Shown here piece by piece: positions 11,520-22,548 of a stretch of DNA of 33,522 bases (position 1 is the first letter of the stretch; every line of letters starts with the position of its first letter). The DNA lies in the NCBI GenBank assembly GCA_902766725.1, contig CACXEQ010000014.1, positions 1 through 33,522 of the forward strand. The letters run 5' to 3'. The stretch comes from an uncultured Ureaplasma sp. Its GTDB lineage: Bacteria > Bacillota_I > Bacilli_A > Mycoplasmatales > Mycoplasmoidaceae. The position numbers and the translations under genes were made by a program. The notes under the pieces were generated by a model. That model was not told the DNA's origin and ran no database searches. It was given only the letters and a program-made list of their open reading frames with translations.

Positions 11520-12239
11520 ATGTTAGAAGAAAATAGAGTTCAATGATATGTGTTAACAGCAATTGGTGGTCAAGAAGAGTCAATTGCTCAATCATTAAGA
11601 GAAAAAATGATTAATTTTGGATATCAATCAAAAGTTAAAGAATTTAAAGTCTTTACTAAAAAAATAGTCCAAGTTGATACATTTAATAAAAATGATCCTC
11701 AAATACCTAGTAATCTAAAAAATACTAAAACAATTGAATGAAAAGCATTACCAAATGGAAGATATCAAAGAACTAAAACAAAAATAGTTAATAGATTCCC
11801 TGGATATATTTTTGTTTATTGCGATTTAGATGACGATATTTGATATGCTATTAGAAATACAATTGGTGTTTTAGGTTTTGTTGGGTCAATTGGTAAAAAT
11901 ACTAAACCAATTCCGTGTGCAACCAATGAATATGAACGACTATTATCTGAAGCAGCTACTGCTGAATATGCCAAGAAAATAGAAATGTTAAATAATAATG
12001 AAACAAATTCATCTAAACAATCTTCTAAGAATAACCAAAACGATCATGAAAATACTTCTTTAGTTGCTCCAGCTAAGGTTGGGCAAGATGTAATATTAAC
12101 ATCTGGATCATTTGCTGGTACAATTGTTAAAGTAATACAAATAAACAATGATAAACATACTTTAAAAGTTGAAGTTAATTTTCTAGGGCGTGTAAATTAT
12201 TTCGATGTCCCATTTAGTGACGTAAAATTAGCTAAATAA
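11520..12239 (+). CDS. nusG: Transcription termination/antitermination factor NusG
   Basis: The 239-residue NusG has the NGN domain (VQWYVLTAIGGQEESIAQSL, later NRFPGYIFVYCDL and NTIGVLGFVGS) and a C-terminal KOW domain (VGQDVILTSGSFAGTIVKV). A low-complexity Asn- and Ser-rich linker of about 30 residues separates the two, and a Lys- and Asn-rich insertion lies inside the NGN domain at about residues 50-75. NusG binds RNA polymerase and links transcription to translation. An AGGAG at 11506-11510 is well placed before the ATG. It follows secE, as in most bacteria; the usual rplK-rplA do not follow. Confidence 0.94.
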
Positions 12240-12253
12240 ATTAAAATAATAAA

Positions 12254-12272
12254 AATGTATATAATATACATT
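12254..12272 (+). promoter_or_regulatory. Promoter-like palindrome upstream of rpsB
   Basis: AATGTATA and TATACATT flank TAA as a perfect 8-bp inverted repeat. A TATAAT (12260-12265) is embedded in it, 20 bases before the rpsB start. It may be the -10 box with an overlapping operator. Confidence 0.4.
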
Positions 12273-12285
12273 CATAGGGTAAAAC

Positions 12286-13287
12286 ATGGATAAATCAATA
12301 AATAGTGAAAAAAATAAACTTGTTGATGATTTTAAATCAAGTCATCATAAAACAACAAATGATACAACTAAGCATGTATTTGCAACAAAGTCATTAAATA
12401 ATCAATCCAAATTTCCTCGTGATGAAATTGAAGCAAAAGTTAAAAATTTCTTTGAGGCAAATAAAAATTTTCAAATATTAGTTTCTGTAGCAAAATTAAT
12501 GGAAGCAGGAGCTCACATTGGTTTACCAAGATATATGTGAAACCCCAAAATGTTGCCATTTATATATAAATCAAAAAGATTATCAAAAACAATTATTGAT
12601 ATTTTAAAAATTATTGTTTTTTTGTCAAGAGCTTATAATTTTTTATATGATATAGCTGAAAATGGTGGTAAAATTTTATTTGTTGGTACACATAATGCCA
12701 ATGTTAAGGGCTATGTTAAGGATGAAGCTACACGAGTTGGGGCATTTTATGTTAATCAACGTTGATTAGGTGGGACATTAACAAATTACCGCAATGTGAG
12801 TAATTCAATTAATAAGTTAAATAATTTAAATAGCTTATTAAACTCTGATTCAATCAATAACTATACTAAAAAACAACGTCTTGATATTTCAAGAAAAGTT
12901 GCAAAAATGGAAAAATTCATTGGTGGAATTAAAGAAATTAATGGGTTGCCTAATGCTATTATTGTAGCTGATCCAATTCTTGAACACAATGCTGTAAAAG
13001 AAGCTAGAGATTTACATATTCCAGTTATAGCAATAGCTAACACTAATGCTAATCCAAATTTAATTGATTTTATTATTCCTGCAAATACATATTCTATTAA
13101 AACTCAATGATTAATTTTATCTATTTTAGCTGATGCAATAGCATCTGCTAATGGTAAAGAAATGAAAATTGTTGGTAAAAAAGATGGAGAAATAATCCTA
13201 CCTGAGACTACTAAAACTCCTAGAAAAATAGTATATACTAAAGGGACATCTATTGATACATTTGTTAATAAAAAAGATAAAAAATAA
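12286..13287 (+). CDS. rpsB: 30S ribosomal protein S2
   Basis: This 333-residue protein contains a complete S2 domain from about residue 65: VSVAKLMEAGAHIG, WNPKMLPFIY, FVGTHNANVKGYV, QRWLGGTLTNYRN, IIVADPILEHNAVKEA and PVIAIANTNANP. The first 60 or so residues are a polar, Lys- and Asn-rich extension absent from the usual S2. A further basic tail follows the domain. In most Firmicutes rpsB precedes tsf; here tsf is about 12 kb away in another cluster. The stop directly abuts the stop of the convergent ParA-like gene. Confidence 0.94.
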
Positions 13288-13887
13288 TTAATTATTAATC
13301 ATATTGAATTCAATATAAAGATTAGATCATGGTGGAATATTATTTATTTCATCTAGATTTTTTAATTTTGGTAATTCAATAATTTTTATATTAAATTTAA
13401 CTTTCTTGGTTAATTTTAAAATTTCTAAGTATTTTTTATGATTTTGAAGATTATTTTTGTAATCATAAAAAAATAAAATAATTTTTTCTAAATTAATATT
13501 TGTGATATTTATAAAATAAAAAAAATCTTTTAACTTAAATTTAATAAAATTTGCAAAAATAATCGTTTTATCACTAAGTGAATATATTTGATTGCTGTTA
13601 TGATATATATTTGGATTTATTATGATAGGTAATTTTTTATCAATATTTCTATTTACTAAAATATTTTTTTTATTCATTTCATTTTTAACTGATTCATAAA
13701 AAATAAATGAATTATTAAAAATTTTATTGTTTTTAGATGAAGTGAAATGGTTTTCATTACTAAAATTAAAAATAATACAACCACCATATTTCTTCTCATT
13801 AATACTTGCTAGAATTAATGTTTCTAAATATTGATTAAAAGAACTATTTATATCTATCACACTAATAATTTTATTTTTCATAATCAA
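13288..13887 (-). CDS. Divergent ParA/Soj-like protein without Walker A
   Basis: This 199-residue protein is not a clear match by motif, but its pattern follows ParA/Soj. The start (KNKIISVIDINSSF) resembles KIIxVxNQKGGVGKT with the phosphate-binding loop replaced. Residues 87-113 (PIIINPNIY, SLSDKTIIFANF) resemble the Walker B strand and the following segment. Residues 136-181 (IILFFYDYKNNL, KIIELPKLKNLDEI) resemble the late ParA motif with YDxRTNL and IPRNVRLSEA. Place supports it: Bacillus has mnmG-rsmG-noc-soj near the origin, and here it follows mnmG and rsmG. The start overlaps rsmG by 17 bases. Without Walker A and with Asn where Walker B has Asp, ATPase activity is unlikely. A TGA at 13327-13329 is read as Trp. 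Assignment is by eye. Confidence 0.45.
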
Positions 13888-14584
13888 AACCTTTTAGCAT
13901 GTATTTATAATCACGTGGATATTTTTTAGGTGTATTACTATTTTTTTTAATTATGATGGTATAAAAATCATGGTTATCAAATTTAATATAATCAACACAT
14001 ATTAATTTACCACCAAGTTGGTTTATTTCTTGATTAAGATTTTTAACTTCTGATAAGAAGTTCTTACTTTTTGGCACAACACATAAACCATTAATTTTAG
14101 TAAATGGTAATAACATTTCTAGGACTATTTCTACTGGGGCTAATGCTTTTGCTGTTGTTAAATCAAATTGTCTATATTTTGATAAATTTTCTATTCTTTG
14201 TCAAATTGTTTCTACATTATTCAAATTTATTTTTTTAATCAGTTGTTGTAAAAAATAGCATTTTTTTCTATTAGAGTCGATTAATGTTAATTTAACATTT
14301 GGAAAAAATAATTTTAAAACAACGCCAGGTATACCACTACCGCTACCTACATCTAAAAGTGTATTAATATTTGTAAAATCAATTGAATTATATACAATGA
14401 TAGATTTAAAAAAATAATTTGATCAAATGTTTTTTTCATCATCCAGTCTTGTTAAATTCATATATTTATTTTGTTGTTGCAAAAAATTTTTATATATTTC
14501 TAATTGCCAGTCTAGAAATGATATATTAAAATTCTTAATTTTAAATAATTTTAATGTTTTATCAATAAATTCATTTTTATTCAT
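13871..14584 (-). CDS. rsmG: 16S rRNA (guanine-527-N7)-methyltransferase RsmG
   Basis: The 237-residue protein is RsmG (GidB), which methylates G527 in the 530 loop of 16S rRNA. The SAM-binding motif is LLDVGSGSGIPGVVLKLFFP, and KYMNLTRLDDE upstream is also typical. DLTTAKALAPVEIVLEMLLPF is the usual following motif. Its start overlaps the mnmG stop by eight bases; the mnmG-rsmG pair is widely conserved. The ATG at 14584 is in frame; the one nearer 14574 is not. Confidence 0.93.
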
Positions 14585-16427
14585 TTTTTTTACTCATGTT
14601 TGTTACATAATTTTTTACTATTGCAATGTCAAGCAAATTGATTCCACTTATCCTTTTAGCTTGTGCTAAATTTAGTGGTTTTATTTTATTTAATTTGTCA
14701 ATTGCCTCCAATGATAGATTTGGAATAATTTTGTAATCATTAATTTTATTTAGTTTTGTTTTTGATAAATGAGATAGTTTTTTAATGTTAATTAATTGAT
14801 TTTTAATATAACCTTCAAATTTTATAACAATATCAATTTTTTCACAGATAGTTTTGTCATATTTTTTATTTAAACACATTTTAAACAAATTGAATGAATT
14901 AACATCTTGCCTTTTTAATAATGCATATAAGCTAAGTCCGCCATTACCATATTTATTAAATAATATTTTGAATTCATGAATTTTATGTTTTTTTAAATAA
15001 TCAATTAATTTATTGAATAATTTTTTCTTTTTGACATAATTATTGTAAACTTTTTTATCAATTGAACCTATCTTTTTTCCATATTCAATTAAACGATCCT
15101 GACAATTATCATTTCTTAAACAAAGTCGATATTCAGCTCTAGATGTTAATAATCTATAAGGTTCAGTTATCCCTTTAGTCATTATATCATCAGTTAAAAC
15201 ACCTAAATAAGCATTGTTTCTCTCTAATATAAAAGGTTTTTTTCTCTTAATAGTAAGAACAGCATTAATTCCTGCTAATAAGCCTTGTCCAGCAGCTTCT
15301 TCATAACCACTTGTACCATTTATTTGTCCAGCACAAAAAAGATTTTTTATTTTTTTCATTTCATAATTTAATTTTAATTCGGTTGGATCGATAGCATCAT
15401 ATTCAATAGCATAAGCATATTTTAGAAAAATTGCATTTTCTAAACCAGCAATTGATCTAACTATTTTTTCTTGAGTTTTACAATCAAAACTTGTTGATAA
15501 GCCTTGTAAATAAATTGAATTAGAATTCCTAGTTTCAGGTTCAACAAAAATTTGATGCCGTAGTTTATCAGTAAATTTCATTACTTTATCTTCAATGCTT
15601 GGACAATATCTTGGGCCGATTGAATGTATTTTTCCAGAATACATTGCTGATTTAGAAATATTTTTTTTAATTATTTCATGGGTTTTTAAATTTGTATATG
15701 TTAAATAACATGGAATTTGTTTTTTGAAAGGCAAGTAAAAAGGCTTGTAATGTTCAAAACTTAAACGTTGATTTGTTCCTGGAACAAGAAACATTTTATT
15801 GAAATTAATACTTTTTTTTAATATTCTTGGTGGTGTACCAGTTTTTAACCTTATCAATTTTATACCATGATTCAATAAACTTTTAGATAAAAAATTTGCA
15901 CCTTTTTGACCATTAGGACCTTCGATTGTTTGCACATTGCCTCTATGACAAATAGCATTTAAATATGTTCCTGTTGTCAATATTAATGTTTTACACTTGA
16001 AAATTCCTTTAGAAGTCTCAATCCCAATAATTTTTTTATTTCGAACAATAATATTTTTTACTTCAGCAATGATTAATGATATATTTTTTTGTTTTTTAAT
16101 TGATGAAATTCAAAAATCATGATAAAGTTTTTTATCAATTTGTGCTCTAAGTGCTCATACGCCAGCACCTTTAGCTGTATTAAGCATTTTCATTTGTAAT
16201 TGACAACGATCTGCAGCAATAGCTTGCATGCCACCTAAAGCATCAATTTCACGTGTGACAATCCCTTTGGCTGGTCCACCGATTGATGGATTACAAGGAC
16301 AATCACCAATGTATTTATAATTTAATGTTATCAATGCTACATGCATATTTAGTTTAGCAGCAATGAATGATGCTTCTAATCCTGCATGTCCAGCACCAAC
16401 AACAATGACATCAAATTGTTTAATCAT
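14577..16427 (-). CDS. mnmG: tRNA uridine-5-carboxymethylaminomethyl modification enzyme MnmG
   Basis: The 616-residue FAD protein works with MnmE (and folate) to modify U34 of tRNAs. The FAD motif is [13 protein letters not shown] at residues 8-20. [15 protein letters not shown] and [20 protein letters not shown] are diagnostic for the family, the Trp being a TGA codon. [20 protein letters not shown] and [16 protein letters not shown] follow, and the C-terminal MnmE-binding region includes [14 protein letters not shown]. Length is typical. It lies nine bases downstream of a small membrane protein gene. Confidence 0.97.
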
Positions 16428-16436
16428 ACAATAATT

Positions 16437-16619
16437 TTATTGCTTTAAGAAAATAGGTGATAATAATAGCATTGCACCAAAAATTATATAAATAATAGGT
16501 ATTCATGTTTGATCAGCTCTATAATAGTTCAAACATAAAAAAGTAGTACTTAGTGTTATAAGACTAATCCCTATAATGAAAAAAATAACAATAAATATTA
16601 TCTTTATAACTTTTCTCAT
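16437..16619 (-). CDS. Small membrane protein (hypothetical)
   Basis: A 60-residue open frame begins MRKVIKIIFIVIFFIIG and has two hydrophobic segments, about residues 4-31 and 39-57, joined by a short loop (NYYRADQTWIP). A TGA encodes its Trp. A GGTG motif lies about 10 bases before the ATG. The gene sits between the RNase P RNA terminator and mnmG, nine bases from mnmG, so it is probably the first gene of that operon. I do not recognise a family. The two-helix pattern and clean spacing support a real gene. Confidence 0.6.
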
Positions 16620-16643
16620 TTAATATTTCACCAAAATGTTATT

Positions 16644-16673
16644 TTAATAAAAATAGCACAAAAATTGTGCTAT
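16644..16673 (-). terminator. Terminator after RNase P RNA
   Basis: On the minus strand ATAGCACAA and TTGTGCTAT (16653-16673) form a nine-base-pair stem with a three-base loop, followed by TTTTATT. It lies directly after the RNase P RNA. Confidence 0.8.
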
Positions 16674-16677
16674 CCCT

Positions 16678-17016
16678 CTGTCTAATATAACCCATGTTCT
16701 GTTTAAGTTGATCATTTATCTATAATGTATTAAAAAATACCTTATTTTTTAAATTTTTCAATTCAAATTTAAAAATTCCCTTACCATAATTTAGGTTTCT
16801 TGCTTGTGGGGTTTGCCGCGTTTCATTTAATCATTTCTAATTAACTCGTCTCTGTGGCACTTTTGAAGTTTCATCATAGTATTAAAACCTTAGACTAGAC
16901 TATCCGTCACTTGGGAGCGCTATAGAAGTTAATCTATACACAAACACTACAAGGTTAACACCTTGTGCAAGCATGGAGTTTCCTCTATTTTGTCAATAGC
17001 GATCAACTATTAGACA
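16678..17016 (-). ncRNA. rnpB: RNase P RNA
   Basis: The minus strand carries the conserved RNase P RNA core: GAGGAAACTCCATGC near the 5' end (16971-16985) and ACAGAACATGGG near the 3' end (16691-16702), the two strands of helix P4. The 5' and 3' ends pair as helix P1 (TGTCTAATAG with ATATTAGACA). GGCAAACCCCACAAGCAAGAAACC in the middle is also typical. The RNA is the catalytic part of the enzyme that trims tRNA 5' ends. Its length (about 340) and layout suggest the Bacillus (B) type. Both ends are estimated to within a few bases from P1. Confidence 0.9.
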
Positions 17017-17029
17017 AGAAAATTATATA

Positions 17030-20000
17030 TTAAAATAATCTTAACTGATCATCAATTACTAAATTATCAAGAACATGCATTTTCTTTAATTTTTCAATTA
17101 GTGTAATAGTTAATTTTGTTCGATTTTGTAAATCAGAAATTGATGAGAATGGTCGTTCATTTCTAGCTTCAACTATAGATTCTGCCACTTCTATTCCTAA
17201 TCCATCTAAACTAGCAAATGGTGGTAATATATTATTACCAACTGCAACAAATTCATTAGCTTTTGACTTGTTTAAATTAATATTTAAAACATTAATTCCA
17301 CGAGCAAACATTTCTAAGCAAACTTCAAAAATTGGAATTAAATCAATTTGCTTATTTGATAATTTGATTGAATTATTTTGGTTATTTTGATGTTCCTTCA
17401 ATCACAAATATTTTGTTTTTACTTCATTTTTACCTTTAATTACTGTCTCAATATCAAAAACATCTGATCTAATAGAAAATCACACAGCATAAAATTGAAC
17501 TGGATAATAAACTTTAAACCATGCTGTTCGCAATGCATCAAGAACATATGCTGTTGCATGTGCCTTTGGGAAAAGGTATTCTACTTTTTCACATGAATCA
17601 ATATATCATAATGGAACTTTTTTACTAATCATTAATTGTTTGTATGCATTACTTACTCCTTGACCTTTTCTAATTTTTTCAGTTATTTCAAATGCAATGT
17701 TTTGTTCTATTCCACACCTTGACAAATAATTAACTATATCTTCTCTACAAGCAATTAATTTTTTAAGTTCAATTCCATTTTTAACTAAATCTTGAGCATT
17801 ACCTTTTCATACTCCTGTTCCATGACTTAAACCTGAAATTCTAATTAAATCATCAACTGTTTTTGGATGAGTTTCTTTTATAATTTTTCTTGTAGATTCA
17901 GTTCCAAATTCAGGTAAAGCAATAGATGCAATTTTATTTATATCATATTCATTATCTATAATGTTTAAACTTGCACTATTAGTAAATAGTTGTAAAACAT
18001 TTTTGTCATTGTTTAATATTGTTCTTGGATCAATTTTTGTCAAATCATGTAAATGTTTTAAAATAGTTGGTTCATCATGACCAAGGATATCAAATTTCAA
18101 TAAATTTTTTTCTATAGAATGATATTCAAAATGAGTTGTAAACCATGATTTTGTTTTGTCATTAGATGGATAAGAATAAGGTGTAAAATCTGTAATATCT
18201 TTGTCTAATGGTACAACAACTATTCCACCTGGATGTTGTCCAGTTGTTCTTTTTACACCTACACATTTACTTGCTAATGCAAAAATTAAAGCATTAGAAG
18301 GGTTGAAATCTGGCTGAGTTTGTTCAAAATATGACTTAACATATCCAAAAGCCATTTTTTCTGCAGTCGTTGCAATTGTTCCAACTCTAAAAGCGTGTTT
18401 ATCATCAAATACTTTTTTGATAAAATTATGTGCCTTAGCTTGGTATTCGCCTGAGAAGTTCAAATCGATATCAGGAGTTTTGTCAAAATTAATTCCTAAG
18501 AATGATGAAAATGGGATATTGTGTCCATCAGACATTAATTTATGACTGCATTTTGGACATGTTTTATCGGGTAAATCAAACCCGTCAACACTATCATTTT
18601 CATATTTTTCATAATAATGACAATGTGGACAAATATAATGTGCTGGTAATGGATTGACTTCTGAAATATTAGCAAGGAAAGCAATGATAGAAGAACCTAC
18701 CGAACCACGAGAACCAACTAAATAACCATCTTTATTTGATTGATCAACTAAAAGATGACATATTCAATATATAACATCATAACCTTTTAAGCATATCCCA
18801 TTTAATTCTTTATTTATTCTATCTAATATTTCTTGAGGGATTGTTTCACTATATATTTTTTTAGCATTGTTTCAAACTAAATCTGATAGAAGTTTTTGGG
18901 AATTAGCAATTTTTGGATAGAAAGGCAAATTATTAATCGGTTGAATGTTATTGTCTATTTCATTCATAAAATTAATAGTATTATCAACAACAATTTGGGT
19001 AATTAAATTATCATTTTTTAGAAATTTAAATGCATTAAGCATTTGTTTTGTTGTTAAATAATGAAAATCAGGAACATAAGTTGTACCATCGTGTTGGTAT
19101 AATCAATGTCTTTTCCCAGCAAGTTGTTTTGTGTATACAAATATTTTATGGATTGTTCTTTCATCTTCTAACAAATAATAGGCATCTGATACAGCACAAA
19201 CTTTTTTACCTAACTTTTGTGAAGTTGTGATAATTTTGTCTAATAGTTTGTTAATGTTTTGAGTTGTAATTTTTTCTTGTTTAACTAAATAATTTAAATT
19301 TTTACTTGGAGCAACAAAAATATAATCATATTTAGCTATTTTTTGTTGGAAATTTTCATTGTTATCAAAAAGAACAGATTCTCATATTTCACCTTCATAT
19401 GGATGAGGACAAATAATAAAATCTTTTTTATATTTTTGTAAATCCTCAAAATACAATTTTGGAGTACCGTTTGACAAATACTTATTTTCTTCATCATCAT
19501 CTTTTTGAAATAATCTTTCTGTTAATGATAAACTCAAAATATTGTATAAACTCTTAATACCTTGTTGTTTTTTTACATAAACATCTACTAAATAACCATG
19601 TCTAGTTGCTCGTAATGATGCTGTTTGTAATTTGGAATTTATTTGATCAATATAATCAATTTTATTAGACAATATTTTTTTCATCAAATCTTGTCAAACA
19701 ATTAATAAATACTCAGCATCCTTATTAGCCCTATGAGCATGTAATTCGTTATAATCAACTTTTAATTTTCGAACAATAAATCCTAAATTATGTTTACCAT
19801 AATTTTTATTAATAGCATGAGATATTTCTAGTGTGTCAATCAAACAATTATTAATCGGGTCAATATCATATTTCTCACATAGTTTATTTAAAAATGCTAG
19901 ATCAAATTTAATACCATTATGAGCAATTAATATATCATTCCCTATTCATTCTTTAATTTTAATTAATGCTTGTTTTTGACTAATTGCATCATTAACCATT

Positions 20001-21436
20001 TCAGGTGTTATATGACTTAAATTTATTGCAACATTGCTTAAAGGTTTAGTTGGTTTAACAAAAAAATTAATTGTGTCCAATATTTTACCATTTTTCCACT
20101 TTACAGCTCCAAATTCTATTAAATCTTCTGTCACTGGATATAAACCTGTTGTTTCAATATCAAATATTGTATATTCTGCATCAATTATTTTTTTTTTGAT
20201 TGGATTAATAACTATTGGTATATTTTTTTCTATTATTTCAAATTCGCACCCAAAAATAGGTTTTATTGATGTTGTTTTAGCAGCTTTGACAATATCAGGA
20301 ATTGCTTGTACATTCATTCGATCAATTATTGCAATAGCATCATGTCCTAATGATTTTGCATACTGAAAAATTTTTAATGGTGAATCTATACCATCATATG
20401 GAGTCATATTAGAATGAATAAGTAATTCAATTCTTTTTTTTGGTTCATCATCGCTTGGTGTTAAAAATAATGGTGGATTTGCTTTAGATATTTTAATGAT
20501 TCTGCCATAAAAATCAAAATTACTTCATTTGCTTGATTTAATTTGAACTTCTGCATTAATTCAATCACCTTTTTGAAATAAATTAAGATATTCTTCATTC
20601 AAAATAAATTTATTATTTTTATTGAATTTAGAGTTTTGAATGCGATTAATGATCATACAATAGTATGATATTTTTATTGCTCCATTGTCATGATCATAAA
20701 TATTGAAAATATATAGTATTAAATTATTACTTTTAATATTTTTCTTTTCTATAGAAATTATTTCACCTTCAACATTAATAATTGATTCTAATGATTCACT
20801 TGATATAGAATTTATTTTAGTAATTGGTCCGTTTATTTTACAATAATTAGAATACTTAGCATTTTTTTGAGTAATTTCATTTAACAATTGCTTATTAATT
20901 TTTGAAATAATCTTATTTTTTTCACTAATAGCATTAACAAAGTTGGTTTGTTTATTTTCATCAAGTTCAAAATTTATATTTTTAATAGCAAAATGAATTT
21001 TTTTTAAAAAACAAAGTAAATCATTTTGCACAGAATTGAGTGCAACTAAATCACTTTGCATTAAATATTTAATATTTAATTGTTCATTTTGAATATATAA
21101 ATTATTTTTTTCAAATAAATCAATGTAAATTAATTTATCAGGGTGATTGCAATTAGCTCAATACAACATATATTCGCTTATTTGAGAATAATTAGTAGAA
21201 TATGTTGTATTAACAATGTTAATTACTAAATTTTTTATTTTAAAATTAATAATTTTTTTGTAAATAGCAAATGGTATTATATCATTAGTATTAATATTAA
21301 TTATTAATCTACCATCGTTACGTGATGGCATATGAAAACTAAAAGAACAAATATTGTTAATTAAATTAAATTCATCATCATTAAAAAGGTTGATTTTTTT
21401 GAAAAATTCTCTAAATCGATCATTTGATTTATACAT
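17030..21436 (-). CDS. polC: DNA polymerase III alpha subunit, PolC type
   Basis: This 1468-residue replicative polymerase follows the PolC order. An N-terminal domain and OB fold (1-330) come first, then a PHP domain split by the 3'-5' exonuclease. Exonuclease motifs are FDIETTGL at 425-432, [11 protein letters not shown] and HRANKDAE. A zinc ribbon with CPHC and CPKC follows at about 930-965. The polymerase core has [12 protein letters not shown] with D989 and D991, then [15 protein letters not shown] and [12 protein letters not shown]. Near the C-terminus, [17 protein letters not shown] is the helix-hairpin-helix. The PHP domain is unusual: ELHLHT reads ELLIHS, TDH reads IDR and VHYL reads AYYL. 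At least five TGA codons are read as Trp. It lies 38 bases after dxr, and rnpB follows directly. Confidence 0.96.
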
Positions 21437-21474
21437 GAAAATAATACTTTTATATATTTTAATAAATTAAATAT

Positions 21475-22548
21475 TTATTTTCAATTTAAAAATATTTTAT
21501 TTTTGATTTTATTATAAAAATCAAATACTTCATTAATTGAATGAATTTTATGCTTTCTAATGTTTTTAATCCCTCATGATATTAATGGTAAAATTTGATT
21601 AAATTTAATCTTACATTTTACAAACAAATCATGAGCAACATCATTAGCACAATTAATAATAATACCTAATGAATTGGTTTTATCATTAATAATATCATAA
21701 CCTCAGCAAATCGGTTTAATGTTATTAATTACAGGATAGGAACTACTTGTTGGTAATAATTGTTGTTTTTTTTCTAAATCGATTTTAAAATTTGTTAATG
21801 CTAGTTTAATTGCATTTGACATATTAGGTGATGAACATGAATAATAAAAAGAACCATCATTTGTTAAAACTGCTGAGTGCATATGTGATTTTTTATCTAA
21901 TAAAACATTGATTCTATTAGTTTTAAAATACCAATATGCTTCTACAATTTCAAAACACTTATTCATTAATGTATTAGAATCGATGGTAATTTTTGCTCCC
22001 ATTAATCAATTTTTATGTTTTGTAGCTTGTTTATAATTTATTGTTTGTTTCTGTTTATTTGTTCAGTCAAAAAAACTTCCACCAGAACATGTAATGTAAA
22101 TACTATTAATAATATTAGTATTAAGATGCATTAATTGATTATATAAATTGGAGTGTTCAGAATCAATAGGTAAAATATTAATTTTTTTTATTTTTGCTAA
22201 TTTAAAAATAAATTTTCCTGCTACAACTAATGATTCTTTGTTTGCTAATGCTATATCAACATTGTTATTAATGGCAGCTAATGTTGCTTTTAAACCTGGC
22301 ATGCCAACAATAGCATTAACAACTAAATTTGGTTTACATTTTTTAATCAATTGATTAAAACTTCCATTTTTATTTAATGCACAATATACATGCTTTATGT
22401 TATTATTGTTAATTATTTTCTTAGCAAGTTGATGATTATGATAGTATGAACAACCAACTATCTTAAAATTCAATTTCTTAGCTATATCAATTGTTTGTCG
22501 CCCAATTGATCCTGTTATCCCTAGGATACAAATTTTTTTTATTCTCAT
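21475..22548 (-). CDS. dxr: 1-deoxy-D-xylulose-5-phosphate reductoisomerase
   Basis: This 357-residue protein is a divergent Dxr, which converts DXP to MEP in the non-mevalonate isoprenoid pathway using NADPH. The cofactor loop is [13 protein letters not shown] at the N-terminus. ANKESLV is at 102-108. Metal ligands are present: PIDSEHS (D129, E131) and MNKCFE (E200). CSGGSF, KHKNW and [15 protein letters not shown] are also kept. The usual HPQS motif reads DKKS at 218-221, so one conserved His is lost. The chain is about 40 residues short of the family norm. The gene starts inside cdsA (10-base overlap), the normal Firmicutes neighbourhood, which argues for vertical inheritance. The true stop is TAA at 21475, after a TGA read as Trp. 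Confidence 0.85.

Noticed and set aside
16678-17016. tmRNA as an alternative identity for the structured RNA
   Set aside because: The ends do not form an alanine tRNA-like domain, and the P4 strands and P1 helix of RNase P RNA are present.
20034-20366. Plus-strand open frame of 110 codons
   Set aside because: It is the antisense shadow of polC, which has clear exonuclease and PHP motifs on the minus strand.
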